Source: Paenibacillus dokdonensis
GTDB lineage: Bacteria > Bacillota > Bacilli > Paenibacillales > Paenibacillaceae
DNA: 64,000 nt
Direction: 5' to 3'
NCBI RefSeq assembly: GCF_004916975.1
Contig: NZ_STGQ01000001.1
Location: forward strand, 2,591,939 to 2,655,938
Below are positions 50,239 to 57,722 of the stretch, piece after piece. Under the pieces are notes generated by a model that was given only the letters and a program-made list of their open reading frames with translations, was not told the DNA's origin and did no database searches. A program made the translations under genes and the position numbers. Position 1 is the stretch's first letter. Each line of letters starts with the position of its first letter.

Positions 50239-50263
50239 CATTAAGCTAGCGGGCAGGATAGCC
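50239..50263 (+). repeat. Module-boundary motif after the fragment cluster
   Basis: CATTAAGCTAGCGGGCAGGA followed by TAGCC. It joins directly to the CDF fragment, whose coding sense ends in NVNF. Confidence 0.6.
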
Positions 50264-50274
50264 CCTCGCTACTT

Positions 50275-50880
50275 TTATTCCTCGATGAGAATGCCCGCAG
50301 CTTTCAAATGCCCATAGGTAACAATTCTACTAAACTGAGATGAAGCTTCTTCCACAGAAAGAGGCTGATCGTTTTTAATCCACCAATTAACAACCCCCAT
50401 GAAAGCCGATACAAGATATTCGAGCAGCAATTCCTTGGAAATCGCTAAATGCGATTGTCCCTGAGAAGGATCGCCCATCCCATTTAATTTATCTTTAATG
50501 ATATTTTCTATTTTTGCTCGAAATTGATAGATTCTGTTCTCTTCAATTAACATGGCATAGTAAAAGGTCTTGTTGCGCGAGATATATTCCAGCACAGTTT
50601 TCATGACCCTTTCAAGTATAGAAATGCTGAAGGGATTCATGCTAATGGGACAAAGAACTACGGCATCCTTTAGTTCGCTCAACAATTCATTTATACATGT
50701 TTCCAATAAATCAGGCTTGTTTTGATAGTGAAGATAAAAAGTGTTTCGGTTGATTATGGCCCGATCGGCAATATCCTGGATTGTTATCGATTCATATCCC
50801 TTTTCCTGAATAAGCTCATAAAATGCCTTTCGAATGGATTGTTTCGTGCGCAGTATTCTCAGGTCGGTCTTTTTGTGCAT
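50275..50880 (-). CDS. TetR/AcrR family transcriptional regulator
   Basis: 201 residues. HTH: KGYESITIQDIADRAIINRN, TFYLHYQNKPDLLE, then a helical ligand domain with TetR_C_8 features and W-rich MGVVNWWIKNDQPLS. ATG 50880 follows AGGAGGG by 11 bases; a longer upstream frame lacks a site and is not used. Divergent from the SnoaL-domain gene at 51075 with a 190-bp gap, probably controlling it and the following permease. Confidence 0.88.
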   Translation of the reverse strand: MHKKTDLRILRTKQSIRKAFYELIQEKGYESITIQDIADRAIINRNTFYLHYQNKPDLLETCINELLSELKDAVVLCPISMNPFSISILERVMKTVLEYISRNKTFYYAMLIEENRIYQFRAKIENIIKDKLNGMGDPSQGQSHLAISKELLLEYLVSAFMGVVNWWIKNDQPLSVEEASSQFSRIVTYGHLKAAGILIEE

Positions 50881-51074
50881 TTTTTTTGAGACCCTCCTAA
50901 TTTTATTTTGAGTTGTTATACGACAAAGTTTGATGAGTTGTCTGTTATCCTTCAAAACTAAAATTATTGAATATTGAGTGTAATAATAGCCTTTATTATA
51001 ATGAGCGATAGATAAATAAACAACAAGTGCTTATTATTTATCAAATGATTGTAAAAACCAAGGAGGATACCCAA

Positions 51075-51854
51075 ATGATATCAAAAAATCAAAATGAGCT
51101 TGTTCTTAAGGCGATCGCTGTTCTGGAAAGTTTTGAGAGCGGCAACCCCGAAGCGATTACGGCTTACGTTAATCCAAATCAATATATTCAGCACAATCAA
51201 AGCTTATCCGATGGACGTGCAGCCATGCTTGGTGCACTTGATCATTTAAAACAAATTGGTACGAAGGTAAGTATTAAGCGTGCTTTGGTTGATGCAGATT
51301 ATGTAGTTCTTCATTCTGTATATGAATTTTTTGGCCCCAAAATCATTATTGATATTTTCCGCTTTGAGGATGGCTTAATTGTTGAACACTGGGACAATAT
51401 GCAAGAGATGGAGGGGAAGACACCAAGCAATCACACGATGATTGACGGGTCAGTCATGATAAAGGATATCGACAAAACGGATGCTAACAAACAATTGGTC
51501 AAAAGCTATGTTGAGAACATCCTGTTTGGGAAGAACCCAGGCCTGCTAGCCTCCTACTTTTATGGGGATAATTACATTCAGCATAGTCCGCATATAGCAG
51601 ACGGCCTATCCGGTCTCCATGCTGCATTGCAGGCTCTAAATGAGAAAAACATAAAATTTGAATATACTCATCTCCATCAAGTGATAGGACAAGGTGATTT
51701 TGTACTTGCAGTGAGTGAAGGTCTATTCAATGGTCAAGAAACTGCTTTCTATGACCTGTTTCGCGTAGAGAACGAAAAGATCGCTGAGCATTGGGACGTC
51801 ATCGAGGCCATATTGCCGGTGGAGAAACGAAAAAATTCAAACAGTAGATTCTGA
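51075..51854 (+). CDS. Two-domain SnoaL-like (NTF2 fold) protein
   Basis: 259 residues. Two consecutive SnoaL-like units, residues about 5-125 and 140-258, each with the pattern Y(V/I)NP.QYIQHN..L.DG.AAM / YIQHSPHIADGLSGLH and ending in W(D/E)HWDN / EHWDVIEAI. SnoaL folds bind small hydrophobic ligands; predicted ester or aldol-type enzymes. ATG 51075 is 8 bases after AAGGAGG. Regulated probably by the divergent TetR. A terminator follows at 51877. Confidence 0.88.
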   Translation: MISKNQNELVLKAIAVLESFESGNPEAITAYVNPNQYIQHNQSLSDGRAAMLGALDHLKQIGTKVSIKRALVDADYVVLHSVYEFFGPKIIIDIFRFEDGLIVEHWDNMQEMEGKTPSNHTMIDGSVMIKDIDKTDANKQLVKSYVENILFGKNPGLLASYFYGDNYIQHSPHIADGLSGLHAALQALNEKNIKFEYTHLHQVIGQGDFVLAVSEGLFNGQETAFYDLFRVENEKIAEHWDVIEAILPVEKRKNSNSRF

Positions 51855-51876
51855 GGATTTCCCTTCAAATGGATAT

Positions 51877-51902
51877 AAAAGCGTTGCAAAAGCAACGCTT
51901 TT
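51877..51902 (+). terminator. Rho-independent terminator
   Basis: AAAAGCGTTGC pairs with GCAACGCTTTT around AAAA, then a T-run. It separates the SnoaL gene from the permease-like gene. Confidence 0.9.
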
Positions 51903-51966
51903 TTTATTCTTAACAAAATGATCATTAACTATATGTTCATTGTAAACGGACAAGGAGTAGAGAAGT

Positions 51967-53133
51967 ATGAGAATACTGAAAGAAAAAATGACGTGGCTGG
52001 GAGTGGCAATTGTCTTGGTCGTATTGATTGTATTCGGATTTGCGATGATGGGTTCAGTGCTTGGGTCAGAACCAAAGGAGCTCCCAGTGGCCCTCGTTGT
52101 CCTTGACCAACCGATGGAGTTGCCGACAGGCGGAACGTTAGAGATAGGGAAGATGATCCAGGCGACATTAAGTTCGAACTCGGCGCTGCCGTTCGTCTGG
52201 TATGTTGTGGGCTCCGAAGAAGAAGCTCGGAAAGGACTGGATAATCGCGATTATTACGGAGCGTTGGTACTTCCGGCTGGTCTTAGTAACGGCTTGTATT
52301 CATTAGTAACTTCTTCGCCGGTCTACCCTCATGTAAAGATCATATCCAACGAGGGAATGAGCACTCAAGCCTCTACGGTAGTAACACAGGCATTGGGGCA
52401 AGCTTTGAGAATGATCAGCGTAGAACTGTCACTTCAGCTGCTTGAGCAGCTCGGACAGCAAAAGGAGCAAGTTCCAGTTGAGACAGCTAAAGCTTTAGTG
52501 ACACCCGTGAACATTCAGAAAGAAGTCATACATTCACCGGGGATGAACAATGCGTCGGGAAACGCGCCGGCTTTGTTGACCCAGATTATGTGGATTGGAA
52601 GCCTGGTGACTGGAATTATCTTGTTCTTGGTCAGCAAGAAAGACGTTGCCGCAGCTTCAAGTAGATGGTCGGTCATCGCGGTGCAAGCGATTGTGGGACT
52701 TGCAATCATCAGCATTGCATCAGGCTTTACTATTTGGATGGCCATGTCGTGGTACGACATGGAAATGGCGGATGCAGGGGTGACTTGGTTGTTCTTATGG
52801 CTGGCCGGATCGACGTTTTTCCTGTTGCAATCTTCCTTGCTGAATTGGATCGGATTCCGAGCGATGCCGCTGCTCGTACTTCTGATGTTCTTCTCCATCC
52901 CGCTGCTGAACATGGCTCCCGAGTTCTTGCCACAGATAACACGAGATTGGATCTATTCGTGGACGCCATTACGGTTCGCCACAGGCGGGTTGCGGGAAGT
53001 GATGTACTTCGGAGGACTGGATGCGGCTTCTTCAAATGCATTGATCTTGGGGGGCGTAGCCGTGGGATTTCTTGTGCTGCTTCTCGCTTCAGGATTTAAG
53101 GCAGGTCGAAAAAACAACCAAAAAGACGTTTAG
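51967..53133 (+). CDS. Membrane protein of the YhgE/Pip or ABC-2 permease type
   Basis: 388 residues. One N-terminal helix (WLGVAIVLVVLIVFGFAMMG), a large extracellular part (residues about 40-195), then five C-terminal helices. This is the layout of the YhgE/Pip or DUF3533 exporter family (phage infection/ABC-2 permease-like): PVALVVLDQP, YYGALVLPAGLSNGLYSL, RFATGGLREVMYFGGLDA. Substrate unknown. AAGGAG is 9 bases from ATG. It follows the SnoaL gene; no ATPase is adjacent, so ABC membership is uncertain. Confidence 0.75.
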   Translation: MRILKEKMTWLGVAIVLVVLIVFGFAMMGSVLGSEPKELPVALVVLDQPMELPTGGTLEIGKMIQATLSSNSALPFVWYVVGSEEEARKGLDNRDYYGALVLPAGLSNGLYSLVTSSPVYPHVKIISNEGMSTQASTVVTQALGQALRMISVELSLQLLEQLGQQKEQVPVETAKALVTPVNIQKEVIHSPGMNNASGNAPALLTQIMWIGSLVTGIILFLVSKKDVAAASSRWSVIAVQAIVGLAIISIASGFTIWMAMSWYDMEMADAGVTWLFLWLAGSTFFLLQSSLLNWIGFRAMPLLVLLMFFSIPLLNMAPEFLPQITRDWIYSWTPLRFATGGLREVMYFGGLDAASSNALILGGVAVGFLVLLLASGFKAGRKNNQKDV

Positions 53134-53144
53134 ACTACTATTTC

Positions 53145-53329
53145 ATTTGTTAACGATAGCGGACTCGCGAAAATTCGTAAGTATAAGTCAAAAGGACATA
53201 GCAGAAGCAATTGAAATGGATCGCACATCTGTATCTTTGGCGCTAAAGGATATTAAAAATCATGGGATTATCCAGTCTCCGCGAACATGACGTTTTGTCC
53301 GAGGAGATGAGATGATGAACAGCGGGAAA
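53145..53329 (+). pseudogene. Helix-turn-helix remnant
   Basis: FHLLTIADSRKFVSISQKDI, AEAIEMDRTSVSLALKDIKN, HGIIQSPRT, then TGA and RFVRGDEMMNSGK, TAA. The HTH resembles the RepL/MarR type seen in plasmid replication initiators. No start or earlier part of the protein is present, and an in-frame stop interrupts the end. A relic. Confidence 0.5.
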
Positions 53330-53510
53330 TAATCATTTCAAATAGTCAGTTGAGTATTGCTACCGATAATCACACTTCATCAAGGTGTGATTAATTCGTT
53401 TAAAGGGGGATTCTAGCTTTTAATACCCACTTGCAAACTCAATCCACAATCAAATAATTATTTTTAAAAATTACAACTCGGCATTCTAATGCGAGTTGTT
53501 TTTATTTTTC
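53330..53510. terminator. Two terminator hairpins in series
   Basis: TAATCACAC (53367-53375) pairs with GTGTGATTA (53385-53393); ACAACTCG (53473-53480) pairs with CGAGTTGT (53492-53499) followed by a T-run. Otherwise gene-free. Confidence 0.75.
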
Positions 53511-53712
53511 TTTAATTGACGTACAAATGAAAGGGAAAGGAAGTAATGGGGTTGGATTTGTTCTTGTCGAGGGACAAGAAATAGTCCCATTGAGATTCGC
53601 TATTATAGCGGCTTTTTTGTTTTATCGCAACAAGTTCTTGTCCCGATTACCGATTAGATAAGTATCTAACATCCATGCAATCTCATTAAGCTAACGGGCA
53701 GGATAGTTGAAG
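53511..53712 (+). repeat. Structured interspersed repeat, copy R10 (5' part retained, hairpin half lost)
   Basis: TTTAATTGACGTACAAATGA shared only with R3, then TTGTCGAGGGACAAGAAATA, terminator hairpin GATTCGCTATTATAGCGGCT with T-run, the left arm CAACAAGTTCTTGTCCCG without its partner, GATTACCGATTAGATAAG and the boundary motif ATTAAGCTAACGGGCAGGAT AGTTGA at 53685-53710. A deletion removed the right arm. Confidence 0.8.
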
Positions 53713-53933
53713 ATTAATCAAGGCGAACCTTATCACAAGTAACGGCGAAAATATTTGTACTTGCAATTTGAAAGTACAAATTCTATACTCTATTTATCAC
53801 ATAACGAAGCCGGTGGCGAAATGCCGGGACGGCTGATGACAGAAACAGGCAAAACCTTGCCGGCCCTATAGTTTAACATTTAGATAAATCTTAGTGTGCC
53901 GGTACTAAACTTAAACCGAAAGGAAGTTTACAA
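53713..53933 (+). other. Leader of the cupin gene, possible structure
   Basis: GGCGAAATGCC-type tetraloop hairpin and CCGGGACGGC...GCCGG pairing near 53811-53866 look like a folded leader, superficially like riboswitch junctions (GAAA loop, GGGACG), but I could not match any class. AAAGGAAG precedes the ATG. Confidence 0.3.
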
Positions 53934-54353
53934 ATGAATGGTAATCATTTCAGCGTTTTGGAATCAGGTCCTATTAGCAATCTTTTGAGTATGTCGAAGG
54001 ATCCCATCCCAGGTAAGCTCTTTCTGAAGGACAAGCTTGGACTAACCGGCATGGAAGTTTCTCTGAACCAACTGCCGGAGGGAGGCTCTGTCCCGTTCTA
54101 TCACACCCATCGCGAGAATGAGGAGCTATACCTATTCATTGGCGGCCAAGGTCAGTTTCAGGTAGATGGACAGATTGTTGATGTAAAGGAAGGAACGGCT
54201 ATTCGTGTTTCACCTGAAGGCGAACGCACGCTTCGCAACAACGGTACTGGCGATTTGAATTTCATCGTAATTCAAGTCCAAGCGGGCAGTCTCCGTCAAT
54301 GGGTACAGACGGATGGCGTCATACTCGATAAACCTGTGACCTGGCAGGTATGA
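53934..54353 (+). CDS. Cupin domain protein
   Basis: 139 residues, one cupin: motif 1 SVPFYHTHRENEELYLFIGG with the metal ligands His, His and Glu, motif 2 GEGTAIRVSPEGERTLRN. It is a metal-dependent small enzyme or sensor of unknown substrate. AAAGGAAG 7 bases before ATG. The HxlR regulator follows with its own promoter 64 bases later; co-location suggests control by it. Confidence 0.88.
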   Translation: MNGNHFSVLESGPISNLLSMSKDPIPGKLFLKDKLGLTGMEVSLNQLPEGGSVPFYHTHRENEELYLFIGGQGQFQVDGQIVDVKEGTAIRVSPEGERTLRNNGTGDLNFIVIQVQAGSLRQWVQTDGVILDKPVTWQV

Positions 54354-54416
54354 TATTAGGCCCCAGACTGATCATGACAGGTAAAGGGCAACCTGATTAG
54401 AACCACCACAATAAAA

Positions 54417-54446
54417 CTTGCAAAATGCAAGCACAGATCGTATAAT
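54417..54446 (+). promoter_or_regulatory. Promoter with overlapping palindrome, apparently leaderless start
   Basis: TTGCAA (54418-54423), 17-bp spacer, TATAAT (54441-54446). The palindrome CTTGCA-AAA-TGCAAG (54417-54431) covers the -35. The expected start of transcription, about 54453-54454, coincides with the ATG of the HxlR gene, and no Shine-Dalgarno sequence precedes it. Confidence 0.75.
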
Positions 54447-54453
54447 CATGCTC

Positions 54454-54870
54454 ATGAAAAAGCGAACATCTACCGTTTGTCCAATTGTATATGCGCTCGA
54501 TATATGGGGCGATCCATGGAGCCTCGTCATCCTTCGTGACGTCCTTATCCATAACAAGCGTTATTACCGCGATTTCCTGGCTTCACGCGAGCGCATCGCA
54601 ACCAATATTTTGAGCGCACGGCTCCAATCACTAGTTGAAGCAGGCTTACTCGTCAAAATTGAAGGCGAGTCAAATCGGGCACAAACGATGTATCGGCCGA
54701 CACAAAAAGCACTTGACCTAATTCCGGTCATTTTTGCCATCATGCATTGGGGCCTTGAGTACAATCCCAATACCGATATGAGTATTCCGATCATGCAAGA
54801 ACTAAAAACGAACGAAAAAGAGCTGGAGCAACGCCTTCTACGGAATTTCGACGATGTACGTTCACAGTAA
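54454..54870 (+). CDS. HxlR family transcriptional regulator, probably leaderless
   Basis: 138 residues. HxlR winged helix: RTSTVCPIVYALDIWGDPWS, LVILRDVLIHNKRYYRDFLA, then HLTRLQ-like LSARLQSLVEAGLL. The N-terminal Cys in STVCPI is where redox-sensing HxlR proteins (HypR, YodB) keep a reactive Cys. ATG 54454 starts at the predicted transcription start, ATGs or TTGs upstream overlap the promoter. The CTTGCA...TGCAAG palindrome probably binds the protein itself. The adjacent cupin gene may be the regulated target. Confidence 0.88.
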   Translation: MKKRTSTVCPIVYALDIWGDPWSLVILRDVLIHNKRYYRDFLASRERIATNILSARLQSLVEAGLLVKIEGESNRAQTMYRPTQKALDLIPVIFAIMHWGLEYNPNTDMSIPIMQELKTNEKELEQRLLRNFDDVRSQ

Positions 54871-54890
54871 GATCAATCTCATATATTCGA

Positions 54891-54920
54891 CGAAAGGAGC
54901 TGCCGTGGCAGCTCCTTTCG
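54891..54920 (+). terminator. Terminator of the HxlR gene
   Basis: CGAAAGGAGCTGCC pairs with GGCAGCTCCTTTCG; ends in CATTTTTCGG. Strong stem. Confidence 0.85.
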
Positions 54921-55002
54921 CATTTTTCGGCATTATGAGCGTTAAGGTGAACCGTATGGGGATTTTATCAGACCTGATATAGGAATAATAGTAAGGAACG
55001 AA

Positions 55003-55590
55003 TTGGTACCAAATATAAAACAATTGATTCTAGACCATGGAATTTTCATAAAAAAGAATTATGAAAACAATAAGAAGGTGCAATACGCACCTCGTTATGG
55101 TTTATTTAAGAAGCATTCATTCCATAAATTCCTAATCGCTGAACATCTTACGAATCACGTAGCATTAGCTCATTGTAATGTAACTGTTCTATTTAAAAAA
55201 GAGAATGACTATGAAAATGCTTTAAATGGTTTTGAAGAGGCTGGGGATTTTCTTCATACGACATCGCTGCTGCGCTATCCTGTTTTTGTGGAGAAAAGAA
55301 ACTACACGGGCACAAATCCGGAGACGTTATCCTCACCTTTGCTGCGGCAGCAGGTTTGTTCTACCTGTGAAGAGCTTGAGCAGTTGCAAGATGTGCTGAT
55401 CATTCCGTTAGGAAAGGCTGTGGAGCGGGTTCTCCGCTGGTTCCCAGAACAAGGCCGCATCCGGGAGCAACAGGTGCTTTGGGGATTTCCGCATCCTTCC
55501 GGAGCGAATGGACATAAACACCGTCAATTCGAAGAACACAAAGAATTGATGAGGCACACGCTCTCCCTCTTTTTCGGGGATCGGCAGTAA
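55003..55590 (+). CDS. Uracil-DNA-glycosylase-like protein, likely N-terminally truncated
   Basis: 195 residues from a TTG. The second half is well conserved: DVLIIPLGKAVERVLRWFPE, QGRIREQQVLWGFPHPSGAN, GHKHRQFEEH; VLFGFPHPSGANGHR is the family's C-terminal signature (HPS motif). DFLHTTSLLRYPVFV fits the substrate part. The first 60 residues look irregular (HGIFIKKNYENNKKVQYAPR), and no strong ribosome site precedes any start, so the 5' end may be lost. Removes uracil from DNA if intact. Confidence 0.6.
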   Translation: MVPNIKQLILDHGIFIKKNYENNKKVQYAPRYGLFKKHSFHKFLIAEHLTNHVALAHCNVTVLFKKENDYENALNGFEEAGDFLHTTSLLRYPVFVEKRNYTGTNPETLSSPLLRQQVCSTCEELEQLQDVLIIPLGKAVERVLRWFPEQGRIREQQVLWGFPHPSGANGHKHRQFEEHKELMRHTLSLFFGDRQ

Positions 55591-55831
55591 CATTTGGACG
55601 GGGAAAGTACAAGGAATGCCATGAAAATAGATCAGGTGCCAGCCATGCGTATACCGTCGTGAACATCTACGTGGAATTAAGGAAAATCGGTGATCCCGCC
55701 TGCGTGCGCGGAGTCTCTATGACTTGACTGGCACGCTTTTTGCGTTCCCCAAATCAAACTTCTGCTATGGCGTTTGCAGCGTATTTCCGGGAGATCCCCG
55801 TTTTTTGCCCGCTTGTCCTTCTTTTTTCTTC
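55591..55831. other. Gene-free gap before the mannoside locus
   Basis: No frame is convincing; ACTCCGCGC... and GACTTGACTGGCACG show no clear structure. The promoter follows at 55832. Confidence 0.3.
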
Positions 55832-55911
55832 TTGTCATACGGTGATCGCATAGACTATAATATGACCATAAAATTGAAAACGCTTTATTATCCAATATGA
55901 AATCGATACCA
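55832..55911 (+). promoter_or_regulatory. Promoter with cre and LacI-type operator for the mannosidase operon
   Basis: TTGTCA (55832-55837), 18-bp spacer, TATAAT (55856-55861). Then TGAAAACGCTTTAT (55875-55888), a good CcpA cre, and CAATATGAAATCGATACCA (55893-55911), an imperfect LacI-type palindrome centred on ATCGAT. The same 19 bases occur at 61790-61808 before the ABC permease. Both should be under glucose repression and mannoside induction. Confidence 0.85.
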
Positions 55912-55928
55912 TATGCGGAGGTACAGTC

Positions 55929-56861
55929 ATGAAATTTATCGATGTAAATGGCTTGTCATTATCTCAACTTATGATCGGAACGGGTGATCTAAAGAAATGG
56001 GGCAGCTGTGATATGTTGGATCAATTCGTTGCTGCCGGCGGAACAACCATCGATACGGCTCATCAGTATCGGGAGGCCGAGACGATTTTGGGAAAATGGA
56101 TGGGGAAAAGAGGTAACCGCGATCAGCTGGTCATTATGAGCAAGGGGGCGCATCACGATGACGGAAGTCCCGGACCGAGGGTGAATCCCGGAGCGATCCG
56201 CAAAGATCTCATGGAAAGCCTGGAGCGGTTGGGTACGGACCGGATCGACCTGTACGCACTGCATCGGGATGATCCTTCCGCTGAAGTGGGTCCCATTATC
56301 GAAGAGTTGAACCGGCATTTAGAAGACGGACGGGTGCTGGCGATCGGCGCTTCCAACTGGACGCATCAGCGCATACAAGAAGCGAATGACTACGCGGGCC
56401 GGCATGGCTTGAAAGGTTTTATGTTCGATAGCGTGAACCTGAGCCTTGCGATTGCAAAAGAACCAAGATGGGAAGGGTGCGTATCCGCTGACGGTGCGGC
56501 ATGCGAGTGGCATACACACAACCAAATGCCGCTGTTGGCCTGGTCTGCGCAAGCAGGGGGCTTTTTCTCAGGCAACTTCTCCCCGGATAACTTGTCAAAC
56601 GAAGAAATGGTCAGAGTGTACTACAGCGACGAAAACTGGGAACGATACCAGCGTGCTGTACAGCTAGCTCAGGAGAAAGGCGTAACAGCGATCCAGATCG
56701 CGTTATCCTTCGTGCTGAACCGCCCTTTTCCAACCGCTGCCATCATCGGACCAAGAAGCGAGAAGGAACTTTCAGATTCCGTGAAAGCGATGGACATCGA
56801 ATTAACGCCAGAGCAGCTTGCATGGTTGAACCTTGAACGAGAGGAGCTGACAGCCAAGTGA
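55929..56861 (+). CDS. Aldo/keto reductase (mannoside operon)
   Basis: 310 residues with an intact tetrad: Asp42 and Tyr47 (TIDTAHQYREAE), Lys72 (IMSKGAHHDD), His112 (YALHRDDP). Resembles the AKR11-like group found next to sugar catabolic genes; likely reduces or oxidises a keto-sugar. GCGGAGG is 8 bases from the ATG. Its last codons overlap the GTG start of the next gene (GTGA), the first gene of a five-gene set ending with GDPD. Confidence 0.9.
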   Translation: MKFIDVNGLSLSQLMIGTGDLKKWGSCDMLDQFVAAGGTTIDTAHQYREAETILGKWMGKRGNRDQLVIMSKGAHHDDGSPGPRVNPGAIRKDLMESLERLGTDRIDLYALHRDDPSAEVGPIIEELNRHLEDGRVLAIGASNWTHQRIQEANDYAGRHGLKGFMFDSVNLSLAIAKEPRWEGCVSADGAACEWHTHNQMPLLAWSAQAGGFFSGNFSPDNLSNEEMVRVYYSDENWERYQRAVQLAQEKGVTAIQIALSFVLNRPFPTAAIIGPRSEKELSDSVKAMDIELTPEQLAWLNLEREELTAK

Positions 56862-57625
56862 GGACTACATTTGCAGCCCAATTATTTACGCTCAGAAACG
56901 AAGTCAAACGAGATTTTCCCGGCACTTTAAGAGAGTTAAGAAAAATGGGATGGTCGGCCGTTCAGATTGATGGGCTTCATGGTTATGATGCAAAAGAGAT
57001 CGCAGCCGTACTCAAGGAAACCGGACTTCAGACCGCTGGGATGCATGTTGGGCTTGAGCGCATGAAACATGATCTTGAAGCGGTTTTGGAAGAGGGGAAA
57101 TTATTTAACACCAAGGATATCATCTGCCACTCTCTGCCTGACGCTTTGAAAAACGTGGAGGGTTACAAGTCGGTCAGACATGATTTACGCGAAGTGTCCA
57201 AAACAGTGACGCCGCTGGGGTTCCGGGTCGGTTACCATAATCATGATTTCGAATTTCATACCTCGTTGGACGGAAAGTATGCACTGGATTATGTGCTCGA
57301 ATTAGATCCTTCCCAGCCCGTTTATGCAGAAATTGATACGTACTGGGTCCAAAAAGCCGGGGTTGATCCTTTGTCCTGCATCAGGAACTACGCTTCCCGC
57401 ATGCCAATCCTCCATCTGAAAGATATGACCGCAGACGGTAAACAATATTTTGCCGAAATTGGAACGGGTAGGATCGACTTTATTCCGATTTTGCAGTGGG
57501 GGCTGGATCACGGGGTGGAATGGTTTGCAGTTGAGCAGGATTATTGCCCGGGCAGCCCTATGGACAGCTTGCAGCTCAGTCTGGAAAACTTGCTGAAGAT
57601 GGAAGCGGAAATAACGAGAGGCTAA
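56858..57625 (+). CDS. Sugar phosphate isomerase/epimerase (xylose isomerase-like TIM barrel)
   Basis: 255 residues, AP_endonuc_2 fold. Metal-site residues in VGYHNHDFEF, YAEIDTYWVQKAG, LHLKDMTADG and FAVEQDYCPGSP. Starts with GTG at 56858, overlapping the stop of the reductase, so the pair is coupled. It probably interconverts keto sugars, e.g. 3-keto or hexulose forms, before the reductase acts. The mannosidase follows 97 bases later. Confidence 0.9.
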   Translation: MRTTFAAQLFTLRNEVKRDFPGTLRELRKMGWSAVQIDGLHGYDAKEIAAVLKETGLQTAGMHVGLERMKHDLEAVLEEGKLFNTKDIICHSLPDALKNVEGYKSVRHDLREVSKTVTPLGFRVGYHNHDFEFHTSLDGKYALDYVLELDPSQPVYAEIDTYWVQKAGVDPLSCIRNYASRMPILHLKDMTADGKQYFAEIGTGRIDFIPILQWGLDHGVEWFAVEQDYCPGSPMDSLQLSLENLLKMEAEITRG

Positions 57626-57722
57626 GCGAGGGAACAGCTAGGAAGGGGAACGAACGGGTTTAATTTGGGGACGTAAAAGCGATATGGCAAGCCATATTGA
57701 TATGGGAAGGAGCTTGGAATCG

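Noticed and set aside
5054..53712. Structured repeats as integron attC sites
   Set aside because: No RYYYAAC/GTTRRRY core pair at the ends and no integrase in the window; resemblance in being single-gene spacers only.
5054..53712. Repeats as a CRISPR array
   Set aside because: Copies are kilobases apart, each is single, and no cas genes are present.
53811..53866. c-di-GMP (GEMM-I) or ZTP riboswitch in the cupin leader
   Set aside because: Some loop words match but the conserved junctions and pairing order do not; not reported as a riboswitch.
57684..57722. Upstream ATG of the mannosidase gene
   Set aside because: No ribosome site before it, while GGAAGGAG precedes ATG 57723 correctly.
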